A stretch of DNA of 64,000 bases from Pollenia angustigena (lineage: Eukaryota; Arthropoda; Insecta; Diptera; Polleniidae). This document shows, in pieces, positions 1 through 11,434 of the stretch. Location: the NCBI GenBank assembly GCA_930367215.1, contig OV884058.1, positions 201,456,208 to 201,520,207 on the forward strand, in the 5' to 3' direction. Under the pieces are notes generated by a model. That model searched no databases and had not been told where the DNA came from. It was given only the letters and a program-made list of their open reading frames with translations. The position numbers and the translations under genes are program-made. Numbering within the stretch: the first letter of the stretch is position 1; each line of letters opens with the position of its first letter.

Positions 1-284
1 TTTTTTAATATTTTAATATAGTTTTTAATTAAAAAGAATTCCAAAAAATTAAGAAAACCTTCTGCAGAAGAGCAATACAGCATTTTAGTTGATAGGTTTT
101 CTTGATGTTAATTATCTTTGAAATTAAATGGAACAATTCCAATTTCTTTTACTAGAAAACTATATTTGTTTACTTGAATAGTTTTCAGCACCAATACACA
201 CTGTGGGGAATTAAGTAGAATTAAGAATTAAGAGAAATAACCGATTTGTATTAAAAAATCTTAACCAAAATAATATGCGATTAA
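1..284. other. AT-rich sequence, nothing recognised
   Basis: No open frame, inverted repeat or recognisable element was seen before the MITE that starts at 285. Confidence 0.5.
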
Positions 285-437
285 GGCCCGTTTTCACAAC
301 TTACCGATAGCTAAAGGTAGTATTTTATCGGCCGTGTAATATGTGTTCCATTATTAAAACTTTACTTTAACCTACCAGATAGGTTCAACCTTAATTTACT
401 TTATCGCTCACTTTGGGTAAAAATGAAGTTTTCATAA
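285..437. repeat. Tourist-type MITE, truncated copy
   Basis: Starts GGCCCGTTTTCACAACTTA and matches, in reverse orientation, the right-hand two thirds of the complete 219-bp copy at 46516-46734, including the stretch with CTTTACTTTAACCTACC. Homology stops near 437, so the far terminus is missing. The complete copy has TTA target duplications, which fits PIF/Harbinger-derived MITEs. Confidence 0.7.
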
Positions 438-438
438 C

Positions 439-1063
439 GTCATTGTTAAAAAGTGTTTGTAGTGAGACGACATGTCTTCGTTTTTTAACGACATGCTTTC
501 GTTTTTAAACGACTTCAAAACTATTCCTCTTGTGCATACCAGAGAACTGCAAAATCTACTATTTTTGTTGATTTACTCATACGCTATAATTTACATTAAC
601 TCTATGCCTGCAAAACAAAGTTCAACGTTGGTAATTTTGACATCGTTTTGTACACATTTGATTTGTGCATGTGTGAGTTTTTTTTATCGAAAGTGCTTTC
701 TTTGCATATATTGTTGCGCACGCAATAACACAATTTCTTAAAGTCAAACGACATTTATTCTTTTGCTTTTGCATTTAAGTAGTCATTGTCCACTCGATGA
801 CACAACGACGAATGTAAATTAGTATGAATACGAATGTATTAGTTTGAAAACTAGTTGTATTGTCCAATTTGTTTTTGTGTTTACCCTGCAAATCCACCTG
901 ATGTTGATCAAATGGACTACTCATTGGACTACTCCGATGTAATGCAAGCATGGACCATGTCATGGTTAAAAAGTGTTTGTAGTGAGACGACATGTCTTCG
1001 TTTTTAAACGAAATGTGTTCGTTTTTAAATGACTTCAAAACTAATCCTCTTGAGTATAACATG
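439..1063. repeat. Direct repeat pair of about 105 bp, 520 bp apart
   Basis: Copies lie at about 439-540 and 958-1063. Both contain GTTAAAAAGTGTTTGTAGTG followed by short tandem 'tcgttttTaaacga' units. Short open frames here are made of these repeats and resemble no known protein. Confidence 0.65.
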
Positions 1064-2160
1064 GAGTAGTTTTAATACTAATCCTTTGTAATCTAAAGCT
1101 GGGTTATATGGTCCTGCCTTAGGACATCGTAATGTTAAATATACCATGTTTTTTCCAGGCGTTTTGGTTACTTTTGGACTAGTCCTTGTCTGCTACGTTT
1201 TACACCCGTGTTTGTACTAGTCCAATTATTTGCAGGGTATTTTTTTAAAAGCGTAACAAGCAACATTAACAACAATACATTGTACATTGTACATGCAAAA
1301 CTACACTCATAAAATTATTACAGTAACTGATTGTAGGTTATTAAATTCGTTTTCGGTACTGTTAAAATTGAATAAAAATATAGTTATTTTACGAATAAAT
1401 TTATTTTTCAACATTTATGTTTGTTATTAAAAAAACAAACTACCAAAAAATAATGTTTTCCGTATTTTTTTTTGTTAATTTGTTTGATTTTTATCGGTTA
1501 AAATATATTTTTTAAAAGTAAAAACTATTCAATTTTAACGAATATGATGTTCAATAAATAAAAAACTTAGAAATTACTGAAAAAATCATTTGTTTTAAAT
1601 GAAATGTAAATGATCCGTTTTTTAAATGAATTTTAATTTGTTTCAAATGAATTTTCGTTTGAATTTAACTACATAATATTTTGAGTGTACTGTACTTTTT
1701 AAGAAATGATAAAAAATTAAAACGTCTTCTGTTTCTATGGAAATTGTCTCAGCTGCTGAGAGCAATAAGCAATAATTGGCGAACGAAGCTAAACATGGTA
1801 TGAATGGCAAAGCCAATACGCTGGGCATGACTTGAATGAATTTTAAAACAACAACACCGATGTGTGTGGCTGAGAAAGTTGGATTGCATGAACACAAATG
1901 AGTGTATTTGATGTTGTTGATTTAATGCGAATTGTTTTCAATCGCACAAAGCCGTTCTCTGGTGTATTCCATGGAGTAGTTTTAAAACCACTCCTTAGTA
2001 GTCCAAAGGTGGGTTATATGGTACTGCCCTAGGGCACCGTAATGTTAAATAGACCATGTTTTTCCCATACGATTGGGTTACTTTTGGACTAGTCCTAGTC
2101 CCTTGTGGGCTACTCTTTACACGCGTGTTTTGACTGGTCCTATTATTTGCAGGGTATTTA
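1059..2160. repeat. Direct repeat pair of about 190 bp, 910 bp apart
   Basis: Copies lie at about 1059-1246 and 1967-2160. They share ATGGAGTAGTTTTAA, GGGTTATATGGT, ACTTTTGGACTAGTCC and a common end TATTTGCAGGGTATTT. The copies are roughly 80% alike by eye. The DNA between (1250-1960) is AT-rich with nothing recognised. The first copy abuts the end of the 105-bp repeat, so the pairs may belong to one larger degraded repeat. Confidence 0.65.
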
Positions 2161-2289
2161 GTAAACCAATCGACTCAGAATCACTGCCTGAATCGATCGA
2201 TCTGGCTCGTTGTCGACGATAACTTCTACAATAGATATTATGTAATGTCAAAATTGTGTGCATGTAGGTCTAGAACTCACCATATATCC

Positions 2290-2890
2290 CATATTAACCC
2301 CTTTTATATTTATTTATTTATTAATTAAGGTCTACGGAATAAATCCTTACAGACCAATTGTAAAAAAAAATTTACATAACATACAAAATAAAAAAAAGAA
2401 TTAGACATCCATTAAATTAGACTGATTAATTGATGACATTAACATTAACAGAAAATTTTAAAGGAAAATAAAAATCTTATAATGATGTTTTTTCTTTTTG
2501 GAATTAATAAATTTATAATAAGATTTCGGGTCATAGTTAAAGTTTTGTTTCATATAAGATATATAGTTTTTGTACAGCTTTGTGTTTAATAAGTTACATT
2601 TAGCGCGTGAAACCGCAAATCTGCTATAATCAGACAGCAAGCGAGTTGTTTTATATTTTTTAAAGCGTTTATTTTTTATGTTTTTAAGGCTGGATAATTC
2701 TTTTGTGCACCGCGGAGGACCAGATCTTGTGCGCATTGCTAATTTGGGAACACATCCGTTAAACAAAATTGATAAAGTTTCATAAGATCAATAGCTGCTG
2801 AAGTATAACAAGGAATAGTCAGAAGATCATGCCAATTCGTATTATATAAAAGATCCCAATAAAAAATTTTATCATTTTGCGAAGCACTAA
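2290..2890 (-). pseudogene. Jockey-like non-LTR retrotransposon relic (linker between endonuclease and RT)
   Basis: Read on the minus strand, about 2890 to 2458 encodes the basic linker that lies between the endonuclease and the reverse transcriptase in jockey-type ORF2. It has a GPPRCTKELSSLKNIKNKR-like segment, then LLSDYSRFAVSRAKCN and DPKSYYKFINSKKK, which match the family pattern 'P(W/C)..EL..L.N.K...(K/R)K' and 'DPKSFW.FVNSKR'. An in-frame stop interrupts the part upstream of 2766. The RT that should follow is missing; instead an AT-rich 3'-UTR-like tail follows within 150 bp. So this is an internally deleted, dead copy. Family assignment is from motif memory; the clade is uncertain. 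Confidence 0.6.
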
Positions 2891-3014
2891 TGGTACATTT
2901 AACAAAATAAGCGCACAATTATGCGCTACGCAATAAGACATACAGAAATGCAGTAAAGTAAGTGAAAGAACTCTCAACAAATTTTATAAAAAAAAAATAG
3001 CATTTCAAGTGCTA

Positions 3015-3268
3015 CGGCATTCCCTTACTACGAAGCAGGTTTGTAAGGGAGAATACTAAAAAATAACTGTATCAAAACATTCAGTGTGTAAAGATGATCG
3101 TTACATCTAACAATATTTATGTGCGCTGAATAATGCGCTTTTTGTGTCAAAAATGTATTGCTTCAAAGTGGGAACTCGCCATATAAAATTCATGTCTTCC
3201 GTATGCGCAATGGTAAGCGCAACTCTTATGTTTCTCCCTTACAAACCTGCTTCGTTGGAAGCTCCATT
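3015..3268. repeat. Small foldback repeat with 'CGAAGCAGGTTTGTAAGGGA' ends
   Basis: The left end reads CGAAGCAGGTTTGTAAGGGA and the right end its reverse complement, about 250 bp apart. The interior (ATTCAGTGTGTAAAG ... CTCGCCATATAAAAT) recurs at about 33455-33670. Confidence 0.65.
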
Positions 3269-3552
3269 TTTTACTGGGATGCGTTAAGTCATTGTAGTTA
3301 CATTTTTTGAAACAGAAAACCCTGCCTTATTTTTGTTTTAGTTTTCAACAGGGAAATCTCTTATATGTATGCCTCGTAATCTTATATAACATAATTTTTA
3401 TTTTGGTGAGCCCATGATTACTCATGGCTCCCAAATAGGGTACATTCTTGGATAATTGTCGGTAAATACTGTCGTAAAAGGTATCATATAAACTAACTTA
3501 AGCAACAGTACTTTCTTATCTTTTTGAATTATATGCGATATTAAAGACAATA

Positions 3553-4512
3553 TAAACAAGTAAGAGTGCTATGTTCTGATATACCCTTCACCATGATGAG
3601 ATAAGAACAAAAAGTTATATACATAAATAGCGTTCTTTAGATAGGTATAAATAACTATTAATTGAGCCACGCCAACTTTTCATTTCGTAATGCCGCAGAA
3701 GATAAAAAAACAAACAAATTATATATGTACCTAAGCCCGTTTCCTCTTTTGCCAAAGTTGATGTTTGAAATTCGTTTTATAATCTTTAAATCGTTTTTTA
3801 GAACATAAAAAAATTAAATAAAAAAAATGAAAAAAATTATTTTTGGGATTCAAACTGGCCTCAGGAGAGAACTTAACAACTCGGCTACGAATGCTTTTAC
3901 TGAAGAAGCGTTAAATTAAAATATATTGAGTCTATTAGTTTGTTTCTTTATTTGAGCGGCATATCATATGCATGCATTAATGTGTATGCGTATGCGTAAA
4001 ATTAAACACATTACAAATAAAATCCACCACTTGTAGTGAAGGGTAAAAAACATCAATAAAAAACCAAATTACCAACACTGTAGTACCATAGCCACTGTAT
4101 GACCGTAGATACAAAAATTGAATTGGTTTGTATGGTATGTTTATTTCGTTTTGATAATACATTGTTGGTATGGTAATGTCACGTCTAATTGGACCTTTTA
4201 AGGAAAAAATTTGAGGCAGACGTGGTTTTTACTCATATCTCAGCCATTTGTTAACCGATCTTGCTGAATTTCAATAGCAAACAATTCTGGATCATGTGTG
4301 ACATAAATGTATAATAACCTGGACCCCATCATATATAGGGTCTTCGAAAAACCATTTCAACGGACAGACCGTCATCGTTAAATCAACTTCGTTCTTCATA
4401 AGGACCCAGAATATATATACTTTATAGGGTTTAACATCAATATTATAGAAATTACAAACGGAATGACAAACTTATATATACCCTATTCACCACCTGTGGT
4501 GAAGGGTATAAA
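3553..4512 (+). repeat. Dispersed fly repeat, copy 1
   Basis: Begins AAACAAGTAAGAGTGCTATG with TATACCCTTCACC just after, and ends near 4512 with ACCACCTGTGGTGAAGGGTATA. The 3' half has the recurring blocks 'GGACCCAGAATATATA' and 'GGAATGACAAACTTA' that also occur at 35695-36322 and, reversed, at 61848-63435. It has no coding capacity. I recall this family as very abundant in muscoid flies; its class is not clear to me. Confidence 0.6.
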
Positions 4513-5399
4513 ATATGCTGGTCTTTTTAAAAGACCACAACAAAGACCTATTGAAAATATAAGAATTGGCTTAAAATAGCTCCCAATACAAGTTTAGTCT
4601 CAAAATGGAATATTGGCGATTAGAAACGTTTTATTTATGTTGATATCCAGTTTAAGCTCAGCACAAAAAAAGTTTTATTATTACCTGAGCTATGTAACAA
4701 AATTTCTTTAAAAGGGACGCAGACAAAAGCTCTATAGAAAGAACTCTTCCAAAAGTTCTACTCATTGACATAAACCTCTTCTAAATGTTATGCTAATGCG
4801 AAAATTTGTTATGGCATAGAACTTTCCGAAAGTTACTTTAAGATAAACAAATCTTGTAAAATTGTGTGTTGGTAGATCCATAGTTTCTACTAGTTAAGTC
4901 GATGTAACAACTACTAAATTAAGGTTTATTGAAATATTAAAGATTTATAAACATAGCCTTATTATTTTTTTATTATCTTAATAGTCTTATAAAACCCAAT
5001 TATGGTAATGATAATGATTATACCTTTTAAGCATTTAAAACCCAAACAAATAATTTATCCATAAATAAATACAAATTTAAATAAAGTTGGCTTTTAAAAA
5101 ATTATAAAACCACTGAACTAAAAAAATAAATATTTTTTAGAAAAAAAAAATTAACTCTAGATCGTTGACCTTTTTGTACACAACGAAACAAGTGGGGCCC
5201 CGCCGCTTTAAATCATTAACAAAAATCTTAAGTTTACGATAAAATTAAGGAAAAATAAAATAAAATAAATAACATTTTAAAAAAAGTGTAAATTGATATC
5301 AAAGAACAACAAAACTTTAAAATGAAAATTTATTTTCAAGAGAAATTCGTATTTGTACATATCAGTGTGCACTTAACATGTATAAGCATCCGCCCAGCT
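4513..5399. other. AT-rich sequence, nothing recognised
   Basis: No inverted repeat, open frame or family match was seen. Confidence 0.4.
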
Positions 5400-6660
5400 G
5401 TACGTTCTTATACCCGCACCAAAATAGTGGAGAGGGTATTGTTCGTTTGTATTGATGTTTGTAGCACATTAAAATATTAGTACTAGACCCTACTTTTAGA
5501 ATACGGATCGACTTAGAATCACTTTTTGAATGGATCTAACGATGTCTGTCCGTCCGGCTGGCTGGCTGTTCATGTAAACTTTGTGAGCAAAGGTTGCAAA
5601 TTTAGAAACAATTTGACAATATTAAGTTAATATGCTACTGAAAATGGTGATAATCGGTCCAGAATTTCACATAGCCCTCATGCAAGCTTCTTTTCGGATA
5701 AAAGTCTTTGTGCCCTTAAACCATTTTATTTAGTTGGTATTTAGATTAAATATTGTCCAAGCTAATTGAATTGAAATCTAAATCATTTTACCAAATTTGA
5801 TTGGAATCGGTTAACATTGGACCATCACTCCAATACAAATACTACTCCCGAAATTAGGTTTTAAAGCCATAACTTGTTTATAATTGTTGGTACTGATGTA
5901 CAAATTGGCATTAATAACTATTACTTTAGCTCCTATATCATGAAAATATATTGATCTGTGCCCATGTTCTGTAACTCTCGCTTCGAAAAACTTTTCGACT
6001 GAAATGTGTGAAATTAAACAAAAATGACATATGTGACAGCGCATAGAGAAAGGTACCAGTAAGTTAAAGGGAACAGTAAAAACCAACTACACAAAACAAG
6101 AGGTAGGGACGACCTACGCACATTTTCAAGGTTGACCAACAAGGTTGAGATGTGTCGCTTTTAAATGTGACCAATACCAACACGCTCAGTGATGGTACAC
6201 CAAAGATACAAAGATAAAATGGCTCTCCTGAACAAAACCCTCAGGTCCCTTTCTATTTTTCGCGTCACATATATTGATCTGGTTGATTTAAAATTACCCA
6301 AAAGTCCCATATAAACCGTCTTCGTAAAATCACTTCAATGCAAACAAATCTCATAAAGATAAATTTATCTAAATAGTATTCGGGACTTTCATATACATTT
6401 TACTACACAACCAACCGGCTTTATTAAAGAAACCGTACATTAGTTTATATATAAGCAAGTAGGAAAGTATAGTCGGTCAAGCCCGACCATATGAAACCCA
6501 GTATTTAGAAAAACCCTTTTTGGGTTTAATAGACAATCATGGACCATCCAGAACAAAATTATGTTAAGAGGTTAAGATTCCTATAAGAGTTCTTTGTATT
6601 TAATATTATCTAACCAAAACAGCGAACTTTCTTAATATTTTTTATTATCATAGAAAGATC
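5400..6660. repeat. Degenerate dispersed repeats
   Basis: Two decayed blocks. About 5408-5620 carries 'TATACCCGCACCAAAATAGT', 'CTTAGAATCACTTTTTGAAT' and 'GTCTGTCCGTCCGGCTGGCT', a pattern repeated at 15674-15760, 19555-19640, 40240-40360 and 49320-49440. About 6453-6540 starts AGCAAGTAGGAAAGTATAGT with a small GTCGGTCAAGCCCGAC hairpin, resembling the start of the other dispersed family. No genes. Confidence 0.5.
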
Positions 6661-6669
6661 TATGACAAT

Positions 6670-7446
6670 TATGTGTGAAACAAAATATCGGCCAAATTCT
6701 CCCCACGGCTTCCTTGGCATACTTCTATCATATTGGCCATATTTTTAATGACTCTGAGATATAATTGAGGTTCAATGTCGTTAATCTGCCGAATTACCTC
6801 ATCCTTTAGCTCTTGAATTGTTTTTGGCTTATTTACATAAACTTTTTCTTTTAAATACTTATCCCCAAAGAAAGAAGTCGAACGGTGTCAAATCCCATGA
6901 TTGTGGCGGCCAAATAACATCGCCACGACACAATACATTACGGTCATTGTATTTCTCGCGCAAAAGAGCCATTGTTTTGTTGGTTGTGTGGCAAGTGGAA
7001 CCATTCTGTTGGAGCCACATATCGTCCAGGTCAATATCCTCAATTTCTGGCTACAAGAAGTCCGTTATCATCTCGCGATAGCGAACACCATTCACGATAG
7101 CTGAACGGCCCGATAACGCCGACAGCCTGCATGCACAGATGTTTTCACATTTCCTAGAGACCCGACTTGTTAAACTTTACGCACAATTCTTCCGACTGTG
7201 GACACATTTGGTCGACTATGCTGAACAAAAAAATCACGAAGAGCACGAAATGCATTTTGATGTGAAAGCCCATTTTTGTAATAGAATTCAACAATCTTAA
7301 CACGCTGCTCAATTGTGCACCTTTGCCTGGTAAAATTTGTCAAACACTGTAACAAAGAAATGTCAAATTAAGTTGGGCAAACAACTAGATGTTAAGATGT
7401 GGCTCACCATTAACATCGTGCATTATGGTGGGGCCACCCTTTAGAT
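6670..7446 (-). pseudogene. Decayed DD41D-type mariner with internal deletion
   Basis: On the minus strand a degraded terminus lies near 7446 (CTAAAGGGTGG...CGATGTTAATG, like the TIR of the better copy at 44714). A 5' UTR-like stretch follows. Then 7355-7170 encodes an N-terminal helix-turn-helix region (RCTIEQRVKIVEFYYKNGLS, then QNAFRALRDFF), parallel to the copy at 44826. Downstream, 7130-6680 gives the C-terminal catalytic region in broken frames, with pieces equivalent to MVNGVRYREMI, MWLQQN and WDLTPFDFFLWG. Roughly 120 residues between VRKV and the VNGVRYRE block are deleted, and the second catalytic Asp appears as Asn (QQN). Dead element; 3' TIR not identified. Confidence 0.75.
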
Positions 7447-7638
7447 AATACACCAGAATGAAGTTTTTTTTGTCTCAAATTGAATTTAGTGAGAGGGACT
7501 TTTTGTAAATTTAGGACCTACCAGTAAAAAACTTTTCCATTACATAAGTTGTAGTTATCGTCACCAAAAAGTATATTCCCTAAGCCAATTCCGCGAAGCT
7601 CTACTTTTGTCTGCAGGAAAGAAACCAGAGTCTCTGAA

Positions 7639-7705
7639 GGGAATTGAAACCCGCAACCCATGCGCTGATAGACTAGCTCACTACCAGCTAGCCATCCGGT
7701 GTAGA
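7639..7705 (-). repeat. tRNA-derived SINE-like head, copy 1
   Basis: The minus strand reads GATGGCTAGCTGGTAGTGAG (D-arm and box A-like), then GGGTTGCGGGTTTCAATTCC (T-arm and box B-like). Spacing resembles a tRNA, but there is no clean acceptor stem, and the T-loop region has one extra T relative to GGTTCRANTCC. A body of about 140 bp continues toward 7500. Confidence 0.5.
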
Positions 7706-8017
7706 CCCCGGTACCGACGTTTATAAAATAGTATGGAATGGTCAAATTAAGTTGGGCAAAAAACTAGACGTTAAGATGTGACTCACCATTAACATCGTGC
7801 ATTATGGTTGGACCACCCTTTAGATAATACATCAAAATTAAGTTTTTTTTGTCTCAAATTGAATTTAGTGAGAGGGGCTTTTTGTAAATTTAGGACCTAC
7901 CAGTACAAAACTTTTCCATTACATAAGTTGTAGTTATCGTCACCAAAAAGTATATTCCCTAAGCCAATTCCGCGAAGCTCTACTTTTGTCTGCAGGAAAG
8001 AAAGCAGAGTCTCTGAT

Positions 8018-8085
8018 GGGAATCGAAACCCGCAACCCCTGCGCTGATAGACTAGCTCACTACCAGCTAGCCATCCGGGGTAGAC
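8018..8085 (-). repeat. tRNA-derived SINE-like head, copy 2
   Basis: Second copy, in unit 2 of the tandem duplication. Here the box B-like segment is GGGTTTCGATTCCC, closer to the consensus than in copy 1. It is not an intact tRNA gene. Confidence 0.5.
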
Positions 8086-8120
8086 CCCGGTACCGACGTT
8101 TATAAAAAAGTATGGAATGG

Positions 8121-8520
8121 TACTTAAAGTTATTTTCGAGAGTGGTTTTTGGATGGAAGCTATTTGCAAATATGGACCAATTGGAAAAAAATTTGGTAAG
8201 ACGATTTTTAGAGCTCATGGGCACAAATACATTCCGGAAAGAAATTTGTATGGGGGCTATGTGACCGATTCTTACCATTTTCAATAAGCGTCGTTCTTTT
8301 AACAATTTTAGCGTGTGTACCAAATTTCAAATAATCTTCAGAATTGCTGTCTTGACTTTGCTCAAGAATTTACATAAACCGACAACCAACAAACTTGACG
8401 GACGGATGGACATCGTTACATCGACTCAGAAAATGATTCTGACTCCATGGGTATACTACAAGATGAGCTTAGAACAAAAATATGTTTTAGTTTAACATAA
8501 ATTACAAAAAACTCCTCTCC
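8121..8520. repeat. Degenerate dispersed repeat
   Basis: Contains 'GGGGGCTATGTGACCGATTC', 'GACGGACGGATGGACATCGT' and 'ACATCGACTCAGAA', the usual pieces of the dispersed fly repeat. No gene. Confidence 0.45.
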
Positions 8521-9777
8521 TATAGTGCTGTCGTTATAAATCAACGATCATCACGCTATGCCCCCAGCGGCCGAGCACTTTTCGTGAATTTCACACACAC
8601 AACACGAAGGTTAACGAAACAAAAACAAAACACATAGTTAATGTCTTAAACGAGTAAATTTATTTTCCTTTTTTTTGGTGTTTCATTGCACACAATATGC
8701 ACTCACCACTACATGCACATTTTTAACTGTCTCTCTTTGTGGTGACCGCTGTTATAAATACATATCCAACACTACTCTCTTGAATGCACATGTATACATT
8801 CCTTATGATAATAAAAAAAACTATTAAAATAGAAGTTATAAATTTAAAACGACATTTATTTAAAAGAAACCGTTACTGCAAGATTAAACTTCCTAATAAA
8901 ATTTAGTTTAATTTTTTATATTTATTTTATGTTACAAAAACAGTATCAAATTATATTCTTACTTAAATTGCCTTTGAAGTTCAACAGACACGAGTCTCTG
9001 GATCTCTCTCGCTTTAAGACTAGCAGCTCACTATCAATCAGCCTAACGGGTCAATCTAATAAAATTTTAAATTTTGCCCCAATATACGTTTTAGTTTTAG
9101 AAAACTTTTGAAAGTTTGAAATAAAGCTAATCTTTTAATCTAGTAGATTTTTTCTATTTGCACCACTCCCTCTTGTTTTTTATAACTTTTGGAATTTGTG
9201 AGTTATTAAAATATTGTATATCTTAAAGAACGTGCTTAAGTTATTAATATTTACTACATTATGATTTTCTATAAAATTATGATTAATCGCTTAAAACTTT
9301 TTTGCACACTTTTTAAATCCCTATACATATGTGGTTTTTTCAGCATGAAGTTATTTTAACAACTGACTTCCCTTTTTAGTTAAGTCTTAAACAAATTAAA
9401 TATCTGGGTTTTTGTTTGTTTTTACAAATCCCTTTTAGAATTATTAATAAGTTGGATTTTTTTTATTGCCTTTTCAATTTTTCATTTCTTCAATGTTTAA
9501 GGCTACTGAAATTGAAAATAATTCCTATCTATTGATATTCACATTTTGTTCGCATAATTTCTTAACAATTAAATAATTATTTTTAGCATAACTTTGTTTT
9601 TGTAATAGTTTCTTAATAATAATAAAAAAAACTATAAATTACGTGCTATTGGAAATGTCATGGATGGTTTATGATGTAAGAGATTTTAAATTATTATTCA
9701 AAAAATCATATCCTTTAACTAAAATATTATCTTAGAAAAGTCTAGAAATAGTTCTAGTTTTATTTTTAAAGTCCATT
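8521..9777. other. AT-rich sequence, nothing certain
   Basis: No gene. A short stretch at about 8990-9050 (GAGTCTCTGG ... GACTAGCAGCTCACTATCAA ... CGGGTC) faintly resembles the SINE-like head at 7639, but is too decayed to call. Confidence 0.4.
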
Positions 9778-10060
9778 GAATTAGAGATTATCAATAACAA
9801 TTTTAATTAATTTTCATGTTGTAAAATTCCTTTCTTTATAAAAATAATTTAATGATAATTAAATTTGATGAACTTTAGCCTAATTAAAAATATTAAAAAT
9901 TTGGATTAAAAACCATAAATAGTTCAACAAAATAACCACAATACTAATTATTGCTAAATCTAAGGCACGAGCTCTATGTGTACATTTGACCTTCAAGTTG
10001 TGCTGAAAAGATCAAAGAAACGCTTTTCTTACAAAAGAACATTTAAAAAAAAATGTTGCC

Positions 10061-10507
10061 CCCTAGATTTTATCCTGGCTACGCCCATGTATTCGTGTAT
10101 TGTCATCGGGAATATGTATGCCTGTAAAGTTTCATCGATTTGCACTGAGTAAAAGGCGGTTAAATTAACGTTACAAGATTTGATTTTCCGAAGTGAAGCT
10201 AAAGAAAAGGTTTTAAAAAATTTTGGCCCCCCTAGATTTTTTCCTAGCTACGCCCATGTATTCGTGTACTGTCATCGGGTATATGTATGCCTGCAAAATT
10301 TCATCCATTTGCATTGAGTAAAAGACGGTCAAAAAAGCATTTTACAAAAAAAACAAATTTTCCCCACCACCCCTATTAGATTTTATCCTGGCTACGCCCA
10401 TGTATTCGTGTATTGTAATCGGGAATATGTATGCCTGCAAAGGCGGCTAAATTAACGTTACAAGATTTGATTTTCCGAAGTGAAGCTAAAGAAAAGGTTT
10501 TAAAAAA
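10061..10507. repeat. Tandem repeat, three partial units
   Basis: Block A (CTAGATTTTATCCTGGCTAC, then GCCCATGTATTCGTGT) occurs near 10066, 10236 and 10378. Block B (GTTACAAGATTTGATTTTCC, then GAAGTGAAGCTAAAG) occurs near 10170 and 10457. The third unit lacks the short link between A and B. The 61-residue frame at 10431-10616 is composed mainly of block B plus A-rich DNA and is unlikely to be a gene. Confidence 0.7.
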
Positions 10508-10612
10508 GAAAGACAAAAGTGAAAAAAACAAAAAAATATACTTTGGACTTCAAGAAGAATTCTTGACAAAAGTACGAGAAAACAGAAGTAAGGAAAAAAC
10601 ATGTAAAATCAA

Positions 10613-10825
10613 TTAAAATGCATAATCATTAAGAAAAGCTAATTTCGATCTACCAAAGGTAAAAATACAATTTGGTTTAAGGATTGATGTTTGACTATTG
10701 ACGTCAGCAGTCGTCGATGGCTGCGAGTGTAAGACGGCAAATCCATCTGAGAAGATCGAGTGGTTGCGATCGAAACATGTCATAGAAACCTGCCGGCCAA
10801 GGTTCCAGCCCCTGGCCATGGTCAA
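10613..10825 (-). other. GC-richer patch with a 70-codon open frame, unrecognised
   Basis: Base composition rises here relative to neighbours (GTCGTCGATGGCTGCGAGTG, CCTGCCGGCCAAGGTTCCAG). The minus-strand frame resembles no family I know and has no signal peptide or clear domain. It could be a fragment of an old element or an exon remnant. No function is assigned. Confidence 0.2.
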
Positions 10826-11189
10826 GAATGAAAGATTATCAGTAACAATTTAAATTAATTAATTTTAAAGTTGTAAAATTCCTTTCTTTATAAAAATAAT
10901 TTTCATTAAATTTAAAAATTTCACAAAATAGAATATCGAAATTTTCAATCTTAATTTAAATTATTTAACAATATCAATTTACAAAGATTTTATATTCAAA
11001 ACCTATTTAAGCTTAAGCGCCAACCTTCATACAAAATCTTTATGAAATATAATAAAAAAAACCTTCTCCTGTAAAATTGTGTTTTTGTCGCTTAAGCTTT
11101 TTTGCGGTTATGCCTTAATATCACATAGTTTTTAAAAAAGTTTAACATTTTAATAAAATTTAAAAACGTTGTTATATTTAAAAAAATGA

Positions 11190-11434
11190 AAAAAAAACAA
11201 GTACGAGTGCTATAACCGGTTGTGCTGAATATGTGATACTCTCAAACGAGAGGTCGAATATTTTAAGAGCGGGCTTCAAATGGAATCTATTAATTATAAG
11301 CCAATCTTTATAAAACTTGACCACACAGTATTATAGTTCATTGCTTTATTAAAGAAAAATGTCTTGATATGTTTCTGAAATATTGTTAGGCGTAATAAAG
11401 TGATTTTCAGGACCGGATTTTATATTGTACATTA
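11190..11434 (+). repeat. Dispersed fly repeat, 5' fragment
   Basis: Begins AACAAGTACGAGTGCTATAA with a degenerate hairpin (CCGGTTGTGCTG), as in the starts near 3553 and 13556. It runs up to the inverted-repeat element that begins at 11435. Confidence 0.45.

Larger units (their letters stand above)
7362..8120. repeat. Tandem duplication, two units of about 380 bp
   Basis: Unit 1 is 7362-7740 and unit 2 is 7741-8120; both begin GTCAAATTAAGTTGGGCAAA and end GTTTATAAAA(T/A)AGTATGGAATG. Identity is above 90% by eye. Each unit contains the 5' end and TIR of the neighbouring mariner relic plus a tRNA-like SINE head, so the duplication occurred after both had inserted. Open frames on the minus strand of each unit are by-products and encode nothing recognised. 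Confidence 0.85.
9778..10905. repeat. Direct repeats flanking about 970 bp
   Basis: Copies of about 75-80 bp lie at 9778-9853 and 10826-10905. Both contain GTAAAATTCCTTTCTTTATA followed by AAAATAATTT. The enclosed DNA holds the tandem repeat at 10061-10507 and a GC-richer patch at 10640-10825. Confidence 0.6.

Noticed and set aside
472..741. 89-codon open frame with membrane-like stretches
   Set aside because: It is built from the duplicated 105-bp repeat and AT-rich DNA; the second repeat copy does not keep the frame.
7639..8085. tRNA genes on the minus strand
   Set aside because: Box A and box B-like pieces are present, but acceptor pairing and anticodon arm are not convincing and the segment lies in a larger repeated unit; called SINE-like instead.
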